Notes under the pieces: generated by a model
The model's input: the letters and a program-made list of their open reading frames with translations, nothing else
The model's database searches: none
Told to the model about the DNA's origin: nothing
Translations under genes and position numbers: made by a program
From: Microbacterium candidum
Lineage (GTDB): Bacteria > Actinomycetota > Actinomycetes > Actinomycetales > Microbacteriaceae
Reading direction: 5' to 3'
DNA length: 64,000 nt
Assembly: GCF_030315975.1 (NCBI RefSeq)
Contig: NZ_JASXSZ010000003.1
Span: 241,069 to 305,068 of the forward strand
Shown here: positions 1 to 8,097 of the stretch, one piece after another
Layout of the letters: every line of letters begins with the position of its first letter
How positions within the stretch are numbered: the stretch's first letter is position 1

Positions 1-29
1 ACATCATCGCCGGCCAGGCAGAGGGCTGA
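1..29 (+). CDS. 3' end of an upstream gene (partial)
   Basis: An open frame enters from the left edge and stops with TGA at 27-29; the last codons read Ile-Ile-Ala-Gly-Gln-Ala-Glu-Gly. The piece is too short to identify. A shikimate-pathway gene or a peptidase commonly precedes efp in actinobacteria, but nothing here confirms that. Confidence 0.4.
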
Positions 30-57
30 ACGGCCCGCTCGCAGGCTCGGTACGCCG

Positions 58-76
58 CATCCCATAGAATGGGATG
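58..76 (+). promoter_or_regulatory. Probable efp promoter -10 box inside an inverted repeat
   Basis: TAGAAT at 65-70 resembles an actinobacterial -10 box and lies 54 bases before the efp start. It is framed by a 7-bp inverted repeat, CATCCCA (58-64) and TGGGATG (70-76). The repeat could be an operator or an RNA hairpin at the 5' end; both are inference. Confidence 0.4.
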
Positions 77-124
77 TTGGGCGTCCACGCGCCCGCGAAC
101 TTCACGAAACGGAACAGAAGACTC

Positions 125-685
125 ATGGCATCGACCGCAGACATCAAGAACGGCGTCGTCCTCAACATCGACGGCCAGCTCTGGAGCATCGTCGAGTTCC
201 AGCACGTCAAGCCGGGCAAGGGCGGCGCGTTCGTCCGCACCAAGATGAAGAACGTCCTGACCGGCAAGGTCGTCGACAAGACGTTCAACGCGGGCGCGAA
301 GATCGAGATCGAGAACGTCGACCGCCGCGACTTCCAGTACCTGTACAACGACGGCGACGGCTTCGTCTTCATGGACGTCTCCGACTACGACCAGATCACG
401 GTCGGCGCGGCGACGGTCGGGGATGCGGCGAACTTCCTGCTGGAGAACCAGCAGGTGACGATCGCCCTGAACAACGGCAACCCGCTGTACATCGACATGC
501 CGGCATCCGTCGTCCTCGAGATCACGTACACCGAACCGGGTCTGCAGGGCGACCGCTCGTCGGCCGGCACGAAGCCCGCCACGGTCGAGACCGGCTACGA
601 GATCCAGGTCCCGCTGTTCCTGGAGACCGGGACCAAGGTCAAGGTCGACACGCGCACGGGCGACTACCTCGGCCGCGTGAGCTGA
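125..685 (+). CDS. efp: Elongation factor P
   Basis: Translation factor of 186 aa that binds between the ribosomal P and E sites and relieves stalling at polyproline stretches in the cytoplasm. The N-terminal KOW-like domain carries the exposed loop PGKGGA with Lys32 at its tip, where related proteins are modified or act unmodified. The two C-terminal OB folds are complete ([12 protein letters not shown]..., ending [13 protein letters not shown]). The ATG at 125 gives the family's usual length; the open frame reaches back to 74, but that extension has no family resemblance. nusB follows after 12 bases, the common efp-nusB pair. Confidence 0.97.
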   Translation: MASTADIKNGVVLNIDGQLWSIVEFQHVKPGKGGAFVRTKMKNVLTGKVVDKTFNAGAKIEIENVDRRDFQYLYNDGDGFVFMDVSDYDQITVGAATVGDAANFLLENQQVTIALNNGNPLYIDMPASVVLEITYTEPGLQGDRSSAGTKPATVETGYEIQVPLFLETGTKVKVDTRTGDYLGRVS

Positions 686-697
686 CGCGCGCCATCC

Positions 698-1108
698 ATG
701 AGCGCACGCACCAAGGCGCGCAAGCGCGCCCTCGACATCCTCTTCCAGGCCGACGTGCGAGGGGAGGAGCTCGGCGTCGTGCTCGCCGCCGAGGCGAAGC
801 GGGCGGCGAACGAGCCGGCGCGCGAGGCCTCGTGGCTGTACGCGCGCGACATCGTCGACGGCATCATCGACAACCACGACGAGATCGACGAGCAGATCAC
901 GACCTCCTCGAAGGACTGGTCGCTCGCACGCATGCCCGCCGTGGACCGTGCGGTGCTGCGCATCGCGACGTGGGAGATCCTGTACAACGACCAGGTCCCC
1001 TCCGCGGTCGCGATCGACGAGGCCGTGGAGCTCGCCAAGGAGTTCTCCACGGAGGAGTCGGGCGCGTTCGTGCACGGCGTGCTCGCGCGGGTCGCGCGCT
1101 CGAGCTGA
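698..1108 (+). CDS. nusB: Transcription antitermination protein NusB
   Basis: Protein of 136 aa, the normal size of the all-helical NusB fold. NusB pairs with NusE (ribosomal protein S10) on boxA RNA and promotes antitermination of rRNA transcription. The start MSARTKARKRALDILFQAD and the late stretch AVAIDEAVELAKEFSTEES are typical of the family. It lies 12 bases downstream of efp and is very probably cotranscribed. Confidence 0.95.
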   Translation: MSARTKARKRALDILFQADVRGEELGVVLAAEAKRAANEPAREASWLYARDIVDGIIDNHDEIDEQITTSSKDWSLARMPAVDRAVLRIATWEILYNDQVPSAVAIDEAVELAKEFSTEESGAFVHGVLARVARSS

Positions 1109-1142
1109 TTCGGCCCGCGGCGTGAGTGTCGCGGGCGTCGCC

Positions 1143-1148
1143 TAACGT
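1143..1148 (+). promoter_or_regulatory. -10 box of a leaderless promoter for the SNF2 gene
   Basis: TAACGT followed by 7 bases and GTG at 1156. This spacing is the window's recurring leaderless pattern and places the start at 1156 rather than at GTG 1126, 1147 or 1150. Confidence 0.5.
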
Positions 1149-1155
1149 GGTGGAC

Positions 1156-4100
1156 GTGCCGGCGCCATACTTCGATCCCGAGCTGATCCGTCGCCGGACG
1201 CAGGGAGGATCGTTCGAGCGCGGGGTCGGCTACTTCCACAGCGGTGCCGTTCGGGCGCTCACCTGGAACGAGGCCAGCCGCACGCTGAGTGCCGATGTCA
1301 GCGGGAGCAGGGGTGCCGCCTATCGCACGACGGTGACCCTCGACGCAGGGTCGGCGCGTATTCTGTCAGCCCGATGCACCTGCCCGGTGGAGGAGGACTG
1401 CAAGCACGCCGTCGCGGCCATGCTCGCGAGCAATGCCCTGGTTGCGCCGGGGGAGCCGGATCCTGCGGTTCCGGAACGAACCCCTTCGCGTACCCTGGCG
1501 GAGCCGATCCGCACGACGCAGATGTCGTCCGCTGCCCCGCGGCGCGTGCGCGGCTGGCGCGATCTGATCGCTGAGGCGGACGCACCTGCGCGGGCGCGCG
1601 TCCTGCTGGCCCTCGGCTTCGAGGTGCGAGAGCGGCTGCCGCAGCGTTCGGCATGGTCTTCGCCGCGCACGCAGGAGGCGAGGCTCTCGGGGCCGGTGCG
1701 CCCGGACCGCGAGCTGCTCCTCGGCATCCGCCCCTACGTGCGGAGCGCGTCGACCGGGAACTGGATCAAGGGCGACGTGTCATGGGAGTCGCTGCGGAGA
1801 CCCGGCGGCCCGCACGACGAGGCGCAGGCGCGCTGGTTCGCAGAGCTGCATGCCCTCACGAGGGACATCCGGGCGCTCGGGACTCCGCTCGACTCGTCCG
1901 AGTGGATCACCCTCGACACGGTCGGGTCCGAGCTGCTGTGGGCGCACCTCGCCGCGGCCGAGGGGCTCGGCGTCCCCTTCATCGGCACGAAGAAGAACCG
2001 GTCGGTCGTTCTCGCGGGCGGCGCAGACGTCGCTCTCGAGATCACGAGGGACCGCGAAGCGCTCCGGCTCACGGCCGTCGCGACGATCGACGGCGAGACG
2101 GTGGATGCGGGCAGCATCCGCCCGATCGGACGCACCGGCGCGTATGCGCTGGCGTACGACGGCGGCGAGGTCACCATCACGCTCGCGCCGGCGCGTCTCA
2201 GCGCACCGGTGGCTGCGTTGCTCGGCCGTCCGGGCGGGGTAGACGTGCCGCCGGATGAAACCGCCGAGTTCCTGAGCGAGCACTACCCACGGATCGCGCT
2301 GACGACCACGGTCCGCGCGGGAGCCGGAGTCGAGCTCCCCGCGCGGCCCGAACCCGCACTCGTGCTGACCATCGTCCACGGGGCCGGTCATGTGCTGACC
2401 TACCGCTTCTCGTGGGACTACCCGGGGTCTGCCCGCGTCCCCTTCGACAGCCGAGAGAGCGACCGGATCCGCGACCCCGATTTCGAGTCGGAGGCCGCAT
2501 CGCGCCTTCGCGCGGCGTGGGCGGAGGCGACGGAGCGGCCGTTGGTGTCGAGCGGCGTTCTCAACGACGTCGCCGCCGCCGAGTTCGCGGCGGAACTCGT
2601 TCCCGCGCTCGAGGGCGTCCCCGGGCTCCGAGTCGAGGTCGCCGGCACTCCGCACGCCTATCGTCTCCTCGAAGAGGATCCGCGCATCACCGTCACGACG
2701 GTCGAGTCGACCGATCCGGACTGGTTCGATCTGGGCGTGCTCCTCACGATCGACGGCCGCGTGATTCCGTTCACGCCGTTGTTCCGCGCTCTGTCGAAGG
2801 GCAAGAAGAAGCTGCTGCTCCAGGACGGCGCCTACTTCTCGCTGTCGCATCCCGCGCTGCAACGGCTCAAAGACCTCCTCGAAGAGGCCGGCGAGCTGGC
2901 CGAGTGGGATGCGGGTACGACCCGCATCAGCCGCCACCAGACGGATCTGTGGGCCGACTTCGAGGACCTCGCCGACGAGGCGCAGCCCGCCGTCGCGTGG
3001 CGTGCACTGGCGGAGGGGCTGCGCGCCGAGACCCGCGTCGAGCGCACTCCCGCACCCGCGGGGCTTGTGGCATCCCTCCGTCCGTACCAGCAGGACGGGC
3101 TCGACTGGCTGGCCTTCCTGTGGCGCCACCGGCTGGGCGGGATCCTCGCGGACGACATGGGCCTCGGGAAGACGCTGCAGATGCTCGCCTTCGTGCAGCA
3201 CATGCGGGAGCAGGGCGAGACGAGGCCGGTGCTCGTCGTCGCGCCCGCATCCGTGCTCTCGACATGGCGTGCGGAGGCCGCGCGATTCACCCCCGATCTG
3301 CGTGTCGAGGTCGTCGATGCGACGACGGGAAAGCGCCGGTCGAGCGTGGGGGATGCGGCTTCGGCGGCCGACATCCTCGTGACGTCGTACACGATCCTGC
3401 GGCTGGATGCCGACGCCTTCGCGGGCGTCGAGTGGGCCGCCGTCGTCCTCGACGAGGCGCAGTTCGTCAAGAATCCGCAGACGAAGCTGCACCGCGCCGC
3501 CGGGCGCCTGCGTGCCGATGCGCACTACGCCGTGACCGGCACGCCGCTGGAGAACAGCCTGTCTGAGCTGTGGGCGCTCCTCTCGCTCACAGCGCCCGGG
3601 CTCTTCGCGTCCGGCCGCCGGTTCCGCGAGGAGTACATCGGTCCGATCGAGAAGGGCAAGGTTCCGGAGAACCAGGAGGGCGGGCCCTTCCGCGCCGGGC
3701 GGCTCGCACGACTGCGCCGCCGCATCCGCCCGCTCGTCCTGCGCCGTACGAAGGAGCTCGTCGCAGCCGACCTTCCGCCCAAGCAGGAGCAGCTGCTGCG
3801 CATCGAACTCGAACCCGCGCATCGCGCGATCTACGACGCGACGCTCCAGCGGGAGCGGCAGAAGGTCCTGGGGCTTCTCGAGGACCTCGATCGCAACCGG
3901 TTCATCGTCTTCCGGTCGTTGACACTGCTGCGCATGCTGAGCCTCGCCCCCGGGCTCGTCGACCCGGACCACGCGCACATCCCGTCGAGCAAGCTCGAGG
4001 CCCTGATGGAGCAGCTCGAGCAGATCGTCGCCGAGGGACACCGCGTGCTCGTCTTCAGTCAGTTCACGTCGTACCTCGACCTCGTGCGAGCACGGCTGGA

Positions 4101-4491
4101 ACGCGACGGCGTCGGATACGCGATGCTCGACGGCTCGACGCGGCATCGCGCGCGCGTCATCGAAGGATTCCGTTCGGGGGAGGAGCCGGTGTTCCTCATC
4201 TCGCTGAAGGCCGGCGGCTTCGGCCTGACGCTGACGGAGGCGGACTACGTGTTCCTTCTCGATCCGTGGTGGAACCCGGCTGTCGAGGCGCAGGCCGTCG
4301 ATCGCACGCACCGCATCGGCCAGACCCGTCCCGTGAACGTCTACCGGATGATCGCCGAAGGCACCATCGAGGACAAGGTCATGGCGCTCCAGCAGCGCAA
4401 GGCGCGCCTGTTCCAGGCCGTCATGGACGATGACGCACTCTTCGGCCAGGCGCTCACCGCCGACGACATCCGCGGCCTCTTCGACGCCTGA
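1156..4491 (+). CDS. SNF2-family DNA-dependent ATPase with N-terminal SWIM zinc finger
   Basis: Protein of about 1111 aa. A SWIM zinc-binding motif lies near the N-terminus (Cys74-x-Cys76-x5-Cys82-x-His84). A long middle region of unknown fold follows, then a complete Swi2/Snf2 motor: Walker A DDMGLGKT near residues 666-673, a DEAQ box in VVLDEAQFVKN, and motif VI DRTHRIGQTRPVNVYRM near the end. Members of this group remodel or translocate along DNA-protein complexes; their bacterial roles (repair, transcription recycling) are poorly known. The start at GTG 1156 follows a TAACGT box; an upstream GTG at 1126 is the alternative. It is a separate unit after efp-nusB. Confidence 0.9.
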   Translation: MPAPYFDPELIRRRTQGGSFERGVGYFHSGAVRALTWNEASRTLSADVSGSRGAAYRTTVTLDAGSARILSARCTCPVEEDCKHAVAAMLASNALVAPGEPDPAVPERTPSRTLAEPIRTTQMSSAAPRRVRGWRDLIAEADAPARARVLLALGFEVRERLPQRSAWSSPRTQEARLSGPVRPDRELLLGIRPYVRSASTGNWIKGDVSWESLRRPGGPHDEAQARWFAELHALTRDIRALGTPLDSSEWITLDTVGSELLWAHLAAAEGLGVPFIGTKKNRSVVLAGGADVALEITRDREALRLTAVATIDGETVDAGSIRPIGRTGAYALAYDGGEVTITLAPARLSAPVAALLGRPGGVDVPPDETAEFLSEHYPRIALTTTVRAGAGVELPARPEPALVLTIVHGAGHVLTYRFSWDYPGSARVPFDSRESDRIRDPDFESEAASRLRAAWAEATERPLVSSGVLNDVAAAEFAAELVPALEGVPGLRVEVAGTPHAYRLLEEDPRITVTTVESTDPDWFDLGVLLTIDGRVIPFTPLFRALSKGKKKLLLQDGAYFSLSHPALQRLKDLLEEAGELAEWDAGTTRISRHQTDLWADFEDLADEAQPAVAWRALAEGLRAETRVERTPAPAGLVASLRPYQQDGLDWLAFLWRHRLGGILADDMGLGKTLQMLAFVQHMREQGETRPVLVVAPASVLSTWRAEAARFTPDLRVEVVDATTGKRRSSVGDAASAADILVTSYTILRLDADAFAGVEWAAVVLDEAQFVKNPQTKLHRAAGRLRADAHYAVTGTPLENSLSELWALLSLTAPGLFASGRRFREEYIGPIEKGKVPENQEGGPFRAGRLARLRRRIRPLVLRRTKELVAADLPPKQEQLLRIELEPAHRAIYDATLQRERQKVLGLLEDLDRNRFIVFRSLTLLRMLSLAPGLVDPDHAHIPSSKLEALMEQLEQIVAEGHRVLVFSQFTSYLDLVRARLERDGVGYAMLDGSTRHRARVIEGFRSGEEPVFLISLKAGGFGLTLTEADYVFLLDPWWNPAVEAQAVDRTHRIGQTRPVNVYRMIAEGTIEDKVMALQQRKARLFQAVMDDDALFGQALTADDIRGLFDA

Positions 4492-4496
4492 CGGCG

Positions 4497-5450
4497 CTAC
4501 GCGGCGGCGGCCGTGACGACGCCGAGGCCCGTGCGGAAGCCGTCGCGCCACGAGGCGTATCGCGGCGACCACTCCAGCGCGGCCTTCGCCTTGGCGTTCG
4601 ACGAACCGCGGGCCGTCGTCATCCACGCGACGCCGAACTCGCCGACCATCGTGCGCGCCACCCAGCCCGGCACGTGCATCGGCCGCTTCGCGCCGACGGC
4701 CTGTGCGAGGACGGGGAGCCACTCGGAGACCGGTGCGGGCTCGTCGTCGACGATGTTGTACAGGCCCGGTGCGCCGTGCGACACGGCTGCGGCGGTCGCG
4801 GACGCAGCGTCCTCGACGTGGCAGAACGACCAGATCCCGGTTCCGCGGCCGACGATGGGGAACTGCCGCTTGCGCACGACGTCGAGCATCTGGCCGCCCT
4901 CGCCGAGCGCCTGGCCAGGGCCGTACAGGTTGCCGTAGCGCAGCGCGAGGCCGCCGGCATCCACCGTCGCGCGTTCCGTGTGGGCGATCGCGGCCAGCGT
5001 GCGGCGCACGGCGGGCGCCGGATCCGGATCCAGCGGGTCCTCTTCGGTCTTCACCGGGCCACCGGTGCGTGCGTTCGGCCAGCCCGTGTAGCTCTGCACG
5101 AGGATCCGCTCGGTCCCGGCCTCCTGGGCGGCGGCGATGAGCGCGTCGGTGCCGCGTGTGCGCATGTCGTTCGTGGCGGCGAACACCTCGTCGAACCGCT
5201 TGAAGTCGAAGCCCGCGGACAACGAGGTGAGCTCGTGGACCACGACGTCGGGGAGCGCCTCGAGCACAGCGCGACGGATGGATGCGGAGTCCCTCCCGTC
5301 CATGGTGACGCCGTGGCCGCCGGCGGCCTCGATGCGACGCGCGCCGGTGTCTGTCCGCGAGGTGCCGGTGACGTCGTGTCCCGCGGCGACGAGCAGCGGG
5401 ACGAGCCGGGAGCCGATCGCACCGGATGCGCCTGCGATGAAGATCTTCAT
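4497..5450 (-). CDS. NAD-dependent epimerase/dehydratase (ECF41 target)
   Basis: Protein of 317 aa with an N-terminal Rossmann motif GASGAIGSRL at residues 7-16, typical of extended short-chain dehydrogenases that act on nucleotide sugars or related substrates. The canonical Tyr-x-x-x-Lys is not obvious; the corresponding area reads LRYGNLYGPGQ. The gene diverges from the ECF41 sigma factor at 5515. ECF41 sigma genes are known to sit beside carboxymuconolactone decarboxylase, oxidoreductase or epimerase genes and to drive them, so this is the probable sole target. Start ATG 5450 is chosen because the Rossmann fold begins there; the frame continues upstream into the promoter. The substrate is unknown. 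Confidence 0.85.
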   Translation of the reverse strand: MKIFIAGASGAIGSRLVPLLVAAGHDVTGTSRTDTGARRIEAAGGHGVTMDGRDSASIRRAVLEALPDVVVHELTSLSAGFDFKRFDEVFAATNDMRTRGTDALIAAAQEAGTERILVQSYTGWPNARTGGPVKTEEDPLDPDPAPAVRRTLAAIAHTERATVDAGGLALRYGNLYGPGQALGEGGQMLDVVRKRQFPIVGRGTGIWSFCHVEDAASATAAAVSHGAPGLYNIVDDEPAPVSEWLPVLAQAVGAKRPMHVPGWVARTMVGEFGVAWMTTARGSSNAKAKAALEWSPRYASWRDGFRTGLGVVTAAAA

Positions 5451-5478
5451 GTCGGGTTTTCCTTTCCTCACCCCCTCC

Positions 5479-5504
5479 GACGGGCGACGTCTCGGTTTGT
5501 GACA
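5479..5504 (-). promoter_or_regulatory. ECF41-type promoter for the epimerase
   Basis: On the minus strand TGTCACA (5498-5504) and CGTC (5479-5482) are separated by 15 bases. This matches the promoter described for ECF41 sigma factors (TGTCACA, about 16 bases, CGTC). It lies 29 bases upstream of the epimerase ATG. Confidence 0.7.
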
Positions 5505-5508
5505 GGCT
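5503..5508 (+). promoter_or_regulatory. Weak -10 box of a leaderless promoter for the ECF41 sigma gene
   Basis: CAGGCT followed by 6 bases and ATG 5515. It shares two bases with the TGTCACA box read on the other strand, so the two divergent promoters overlap. Confidence 0.4.
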
Positions 5509-5514
5509 CGAAGA

Positions 5515-6438
5515 ATGGATCTCGCCGTGGAGGCTCCGAGGCTCCGTCCCCTCATGTTCTCGATCGCCTACCGCATGCTCGGCAGCGTCACCGACGCCGA
5601 GGACATCGTGCAGGCCGGGATGCTGCGCTTGCACGAGCACGCGCGCACCGGGGAGCGGATCGATCGACCGGACGCGTTCGCCTCGACCGTCACCACCCGC
5701 CTGTCGATCGACGCGCTGCGATCAGCCCGGAGGGTGCGGGAGGTGTACGTCGGGCCATGGCTCCCGGAGCCGCTGCTGGCCGACGACGCCGACCCCGCGC
5801 ACCGCATCGAGCACGACGACACGCTGTCCATCGCGGTGCTGACGATGCTGGAGCGCCTGGGGCCGACGGAAAGGGCGGTGTTCGTCCTGCGCGAGGCACT
5901 GGGCTATGAGTACGGGGAGATCGCCGAGATCGTGGAGCGGGAGCCGGCGGCCTGCCGCCAGATCCTCCATCGCGCGCGGCAGCGGGTGTCGGCGGGCCGT
6001 GCCGCGTCGAGGGCGACGGATGCCGAGACCCGACGGGTCGTCGACGACTTCGTCCGAGCGCTGCGCGACGGAGATGTCGACGCGGTCATGCGCGTGCTCG
6101 CCGACGATGTCGTGCTCATGGCTGACGGCGGCGGCAAGGCGCCCGCCATCCAACGTCCGATGACCGGGGATCTCGCCGTGGCACGGTTCCTCGTCGGGCT
6201 CATGCGCCGCGGCGCCGTGCTCGGCGTGGAGCTCGAGCAGACGGTCGCGAATGCGGAGCCCACGCTGCGCTTCCGCGGCGCGGACGGTGCGACCCTGTCG
6301 GTCGTGACCCTCCACGTCGAGGACGGTGGCATCCAGGCGATCGCGAACCAGCTGAATCCGGACAAGCTGCAGCACCTCGCCCCCGTGGGGGACCTGTTCG
6401 CGCTCCTGCGGGGCGAGGGGGCACCACCGCGGGACTGA
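5515..6438 (+). CDS. sigJ: ECF41-family RNA polymerase sigma factor with C-terminal SnoaL-like domain (SigJ-like)
   Basis: Protein of 307 aa: sigma region 2 (FSIAYRMLGSVTDAEDIVQ), sigma region 4 (LGPTERAVFVLREALGYEY) and a C-terminal extension of about 130 residues resembling SnoaL-like/NTF2 folds. Three signatures of the ECF41 group are present: GPWLPEPL between regions 2 and 4, DGGGK in the extension, and NPDKL near the end. ECF41 factors have no anti-sigma gene; the extension itself tunes activity. Accordingly no anti-sigma gene lies nearby, and the only flanking candidate target is the divergent epimerase, whose promoter carries the ECF41 consensus. Confidence 0.9.
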   Translation: MDLAVEAPRLRPLMFSIAYRMLGSVTDAEDIVQAGMLRLHEHARTGERIDRPDAFASTVTTRLSIDALRSARRVREVYVGPWLPEPLLADDADPAHRIEHDDTLSIAVLTMLERLGPTERAVFVLREALGYEYGEIAEIVEREPAACRQILHRARQRVSAGRAASRATDAETRRVVDDFVRALRDGDVDAVMRVLADDVVLMADGGGKAPAIQRPMTGDLAVARFLVGLMRRGAVLGVELEQTVANAEPTLRFRGADGATLSVVTLHVEDGGIQAIANQLNPDKLQHLAPVGDLFALLRGEGAPPRD

Positions 6439-6522
6439 GCCCGCACATTTGTTCCGGCCGGTCGCGCGGGTCGCTCCCGAGACCCTCGGATAGGCTCGAA
6501 CCGTTCGAAACGGGAGGACTCC

Positions 6523-8097
6523 ATGCGAATCACGGGGCTCGGTCACGCCGGCATGTTCATCGAGACCACGGGCGGCAGCATCCTCTGCGACCCCGTTCTC
6601 GGGCCGAGCTTCTTCGGCTCGTGGTTCCCGTTCCCGGACAACCGCGGTCTCGACTGGGAGCGCTTCGGGAAGGCCGACTTCCTCTACATCTCGCACCGGC
6701 ACCGCGACCACTTCGACCCGCGACTGCTCGAGCAGTACGTTCCGAAGGACATCAAGGTCCTGCTGCCCGAGTACCCGACGGACGACCTCGAGACCGACCT
6801 CCGCAATCTCGGGTACGACAACATCGTCTACACGCAGGCGGGTGTCTCGCTCGAGTACGGCGAGCTCAAGCTGATGGTCACGCCGCTGCGGGCTCCGTCG
6901 GACGGTCCGATCGGCGACTCGTCGCTGAGCGTCGACGACGGCACCGCGAGCATGCTCAATCAGAACGACTCGCACCCTCTGGACCTCGAGAAGCTGCTGT
7001 CCTTCTCGAAGCCCGACGCGTACTTCACGCAGGTCTCGGGCGCCATCTGGTGGCCGATGGTCTACGACCTGCCGCAGGACGCCAAGCGGAACTTCGCGAA
7101 GCTCAAGCGCGACGCGCAGAACAAGCGCGCCCTGTACTACATCGAGAAGGTGGATGCGGAGCACGTCTTCCCGATGGCGGGACCGCCGATGTTCCTGCGC
7201 GAGGAGCTCTTCCGCTACAACGGATGGGGCATCGAGGACGACGCGATCTTCACCGATCAGCAGCAGTTCCTCGACCACATGGCCGTCGAGCGCCCGGACC
7301 AGCAGGGTTACCTGTTCGTGCCCGGTACGCAGGTCGACCTCGACCACGCCGACCTCACGGTGACCCAGACCCTGTACACGGACGCCGAGATCGCACGGAT
7401 CTTCGGCGAGAAGTGGGAGTACCTCGCCGAGCAGCGCGACTCGCGCCAGGACGAGGTCCGCGCCGAGGAGGCACGCCGGGCGCCCGTGCTGCCGCCCGAG
7501 GAGATGCTCGCCGCCATCAAGGAGTGGTGGGAGCCGCTCCTGCGCCGTGCCCGCACCATCCGGGACGGCGTCGGCGGCAACGTGCGCTTCCGCATCGGCG
7601 AACTCGACATGGTCGTGGACTTCCCGAAGGCGAAGGTCCGCGAGTACGCGGGTGAGGAGTGTATCTACTGGTACACGATCCCCGCAGACCTCGTCTCGAC
7701 GAACATCGCCGACCACGAGATCGATTGGTCGAACTCGATCTTCCTGTCGATGCAGTTCGAGGTCGGACGCTCCGGCAAGTTCAATGAGTTCCTCACGACG
7801 TTCCTGAAGTGCTTGTCGCGGGACCGCATCGAGTACGTCGAGAACTGGTACGCGGAGCAGTCCGACCAGACCGAGGACGCCCAGCTCGGCGACTGGGTGG
7901 TGCAGCGGCGCTGCCCGCACCTGCGTGCAGACCTCACCAAGACCGGCAAGATCGAGGACGGCGTGCTGACCTGCAGCCTCCACGACTGGAGCTGGGACCT
8001 GCGCAGCGGCAAGTGCCTCACATCGCAGGGGCACTCGATCCGCGCTCATGCGGTCGAGGACGAGCTGTACCGCGACGCGACCGTCCCCGCGGCCTGA
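6523..8097 (+). CDS. Metallo-beta-lactamase-fold / Rieske [2Fe-2S] protein
   Basis: Protein of 524 aa. The N-terminal half is an MBL fold of the UlaG/NAPE-PLD type with metal motif HRHRDH at about residues 58-63. The C-terminus is a Rieske domain with cluster ligands Cys464-x-His466 and Cys484-x2-His487. The middle contains WWEPLLRRAR and other conserved-looking stretches. CMP-N-acetylneuraminate hydroxylases combine the same two folds, but with the Rieske domain first. The reaction is unknown; an oxygenase or hydroxylase fed by a ferredoxin-type partner is an inference. ATG 6523 has a strong GGGAGGA ribosome binding site, and a TAGGCT box lies at 6492-6497. The gene is monocistronic. Confidence 0.8.
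   Translation: MRITGLGHAGMFIETTGGSILCDPVLGPSFFGSWFPFPDNRGLDWERFGKADFLYISHRHRDHFDPRLLEQYVPKDIKVLLPEYPTDDLETDLRNLGYDNIVYTQAGVSLEYGELKLMVTPLRAPSDGPIGDSSLSVDDGTASMLNQNDSHPLDLEKLLSFSKPDAYFTQVSGAIWWPMVYDLPQDAKRNFAKLKRDAQNKRALYYIEKVDAEHVFPMAGPPMFLREELFRYNGWGIEDDAIFTDQQQFLDHMAVERPDQQGYLFVPGTQVDLDHADLTVTQTLYTDAEIARIFGEKWEYLAEQRDSRQDEVRAEEARRAPVLPPEEMLAAIKEWWEPLLRRARTIRDGVGGNVRFRIGELDMVVDFPKAKVREYAGEECIYWYTIPADLVSTNIADHEIDWSNSIFLSMQFEVGRSGKFNEFLTTFLKCLSRDRIEYVENWYAEQSDQTEDAQLGDWVVQRRCPHLRADLTKTGKIEDGVLTCSLHDWSWDLRSGKCLTSQGHSIRAHAVEDELYRDATVPAA

Noticed and set aside
4497..5555. 35-residue N-terminal extension of the epimerase
   Set aside because: It would cover the ECF41 promoter and reach into the sigma gene; the Rossmann fold starts at ATG 5450.
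1780..5640. 1286-residue open frame on the minus strand
   Set aside because: It is the antisense shadow of the SNF2 and epimerase genes; Arg/Glu-rich with no family motif. Long antisense frames are expected at this GC content.
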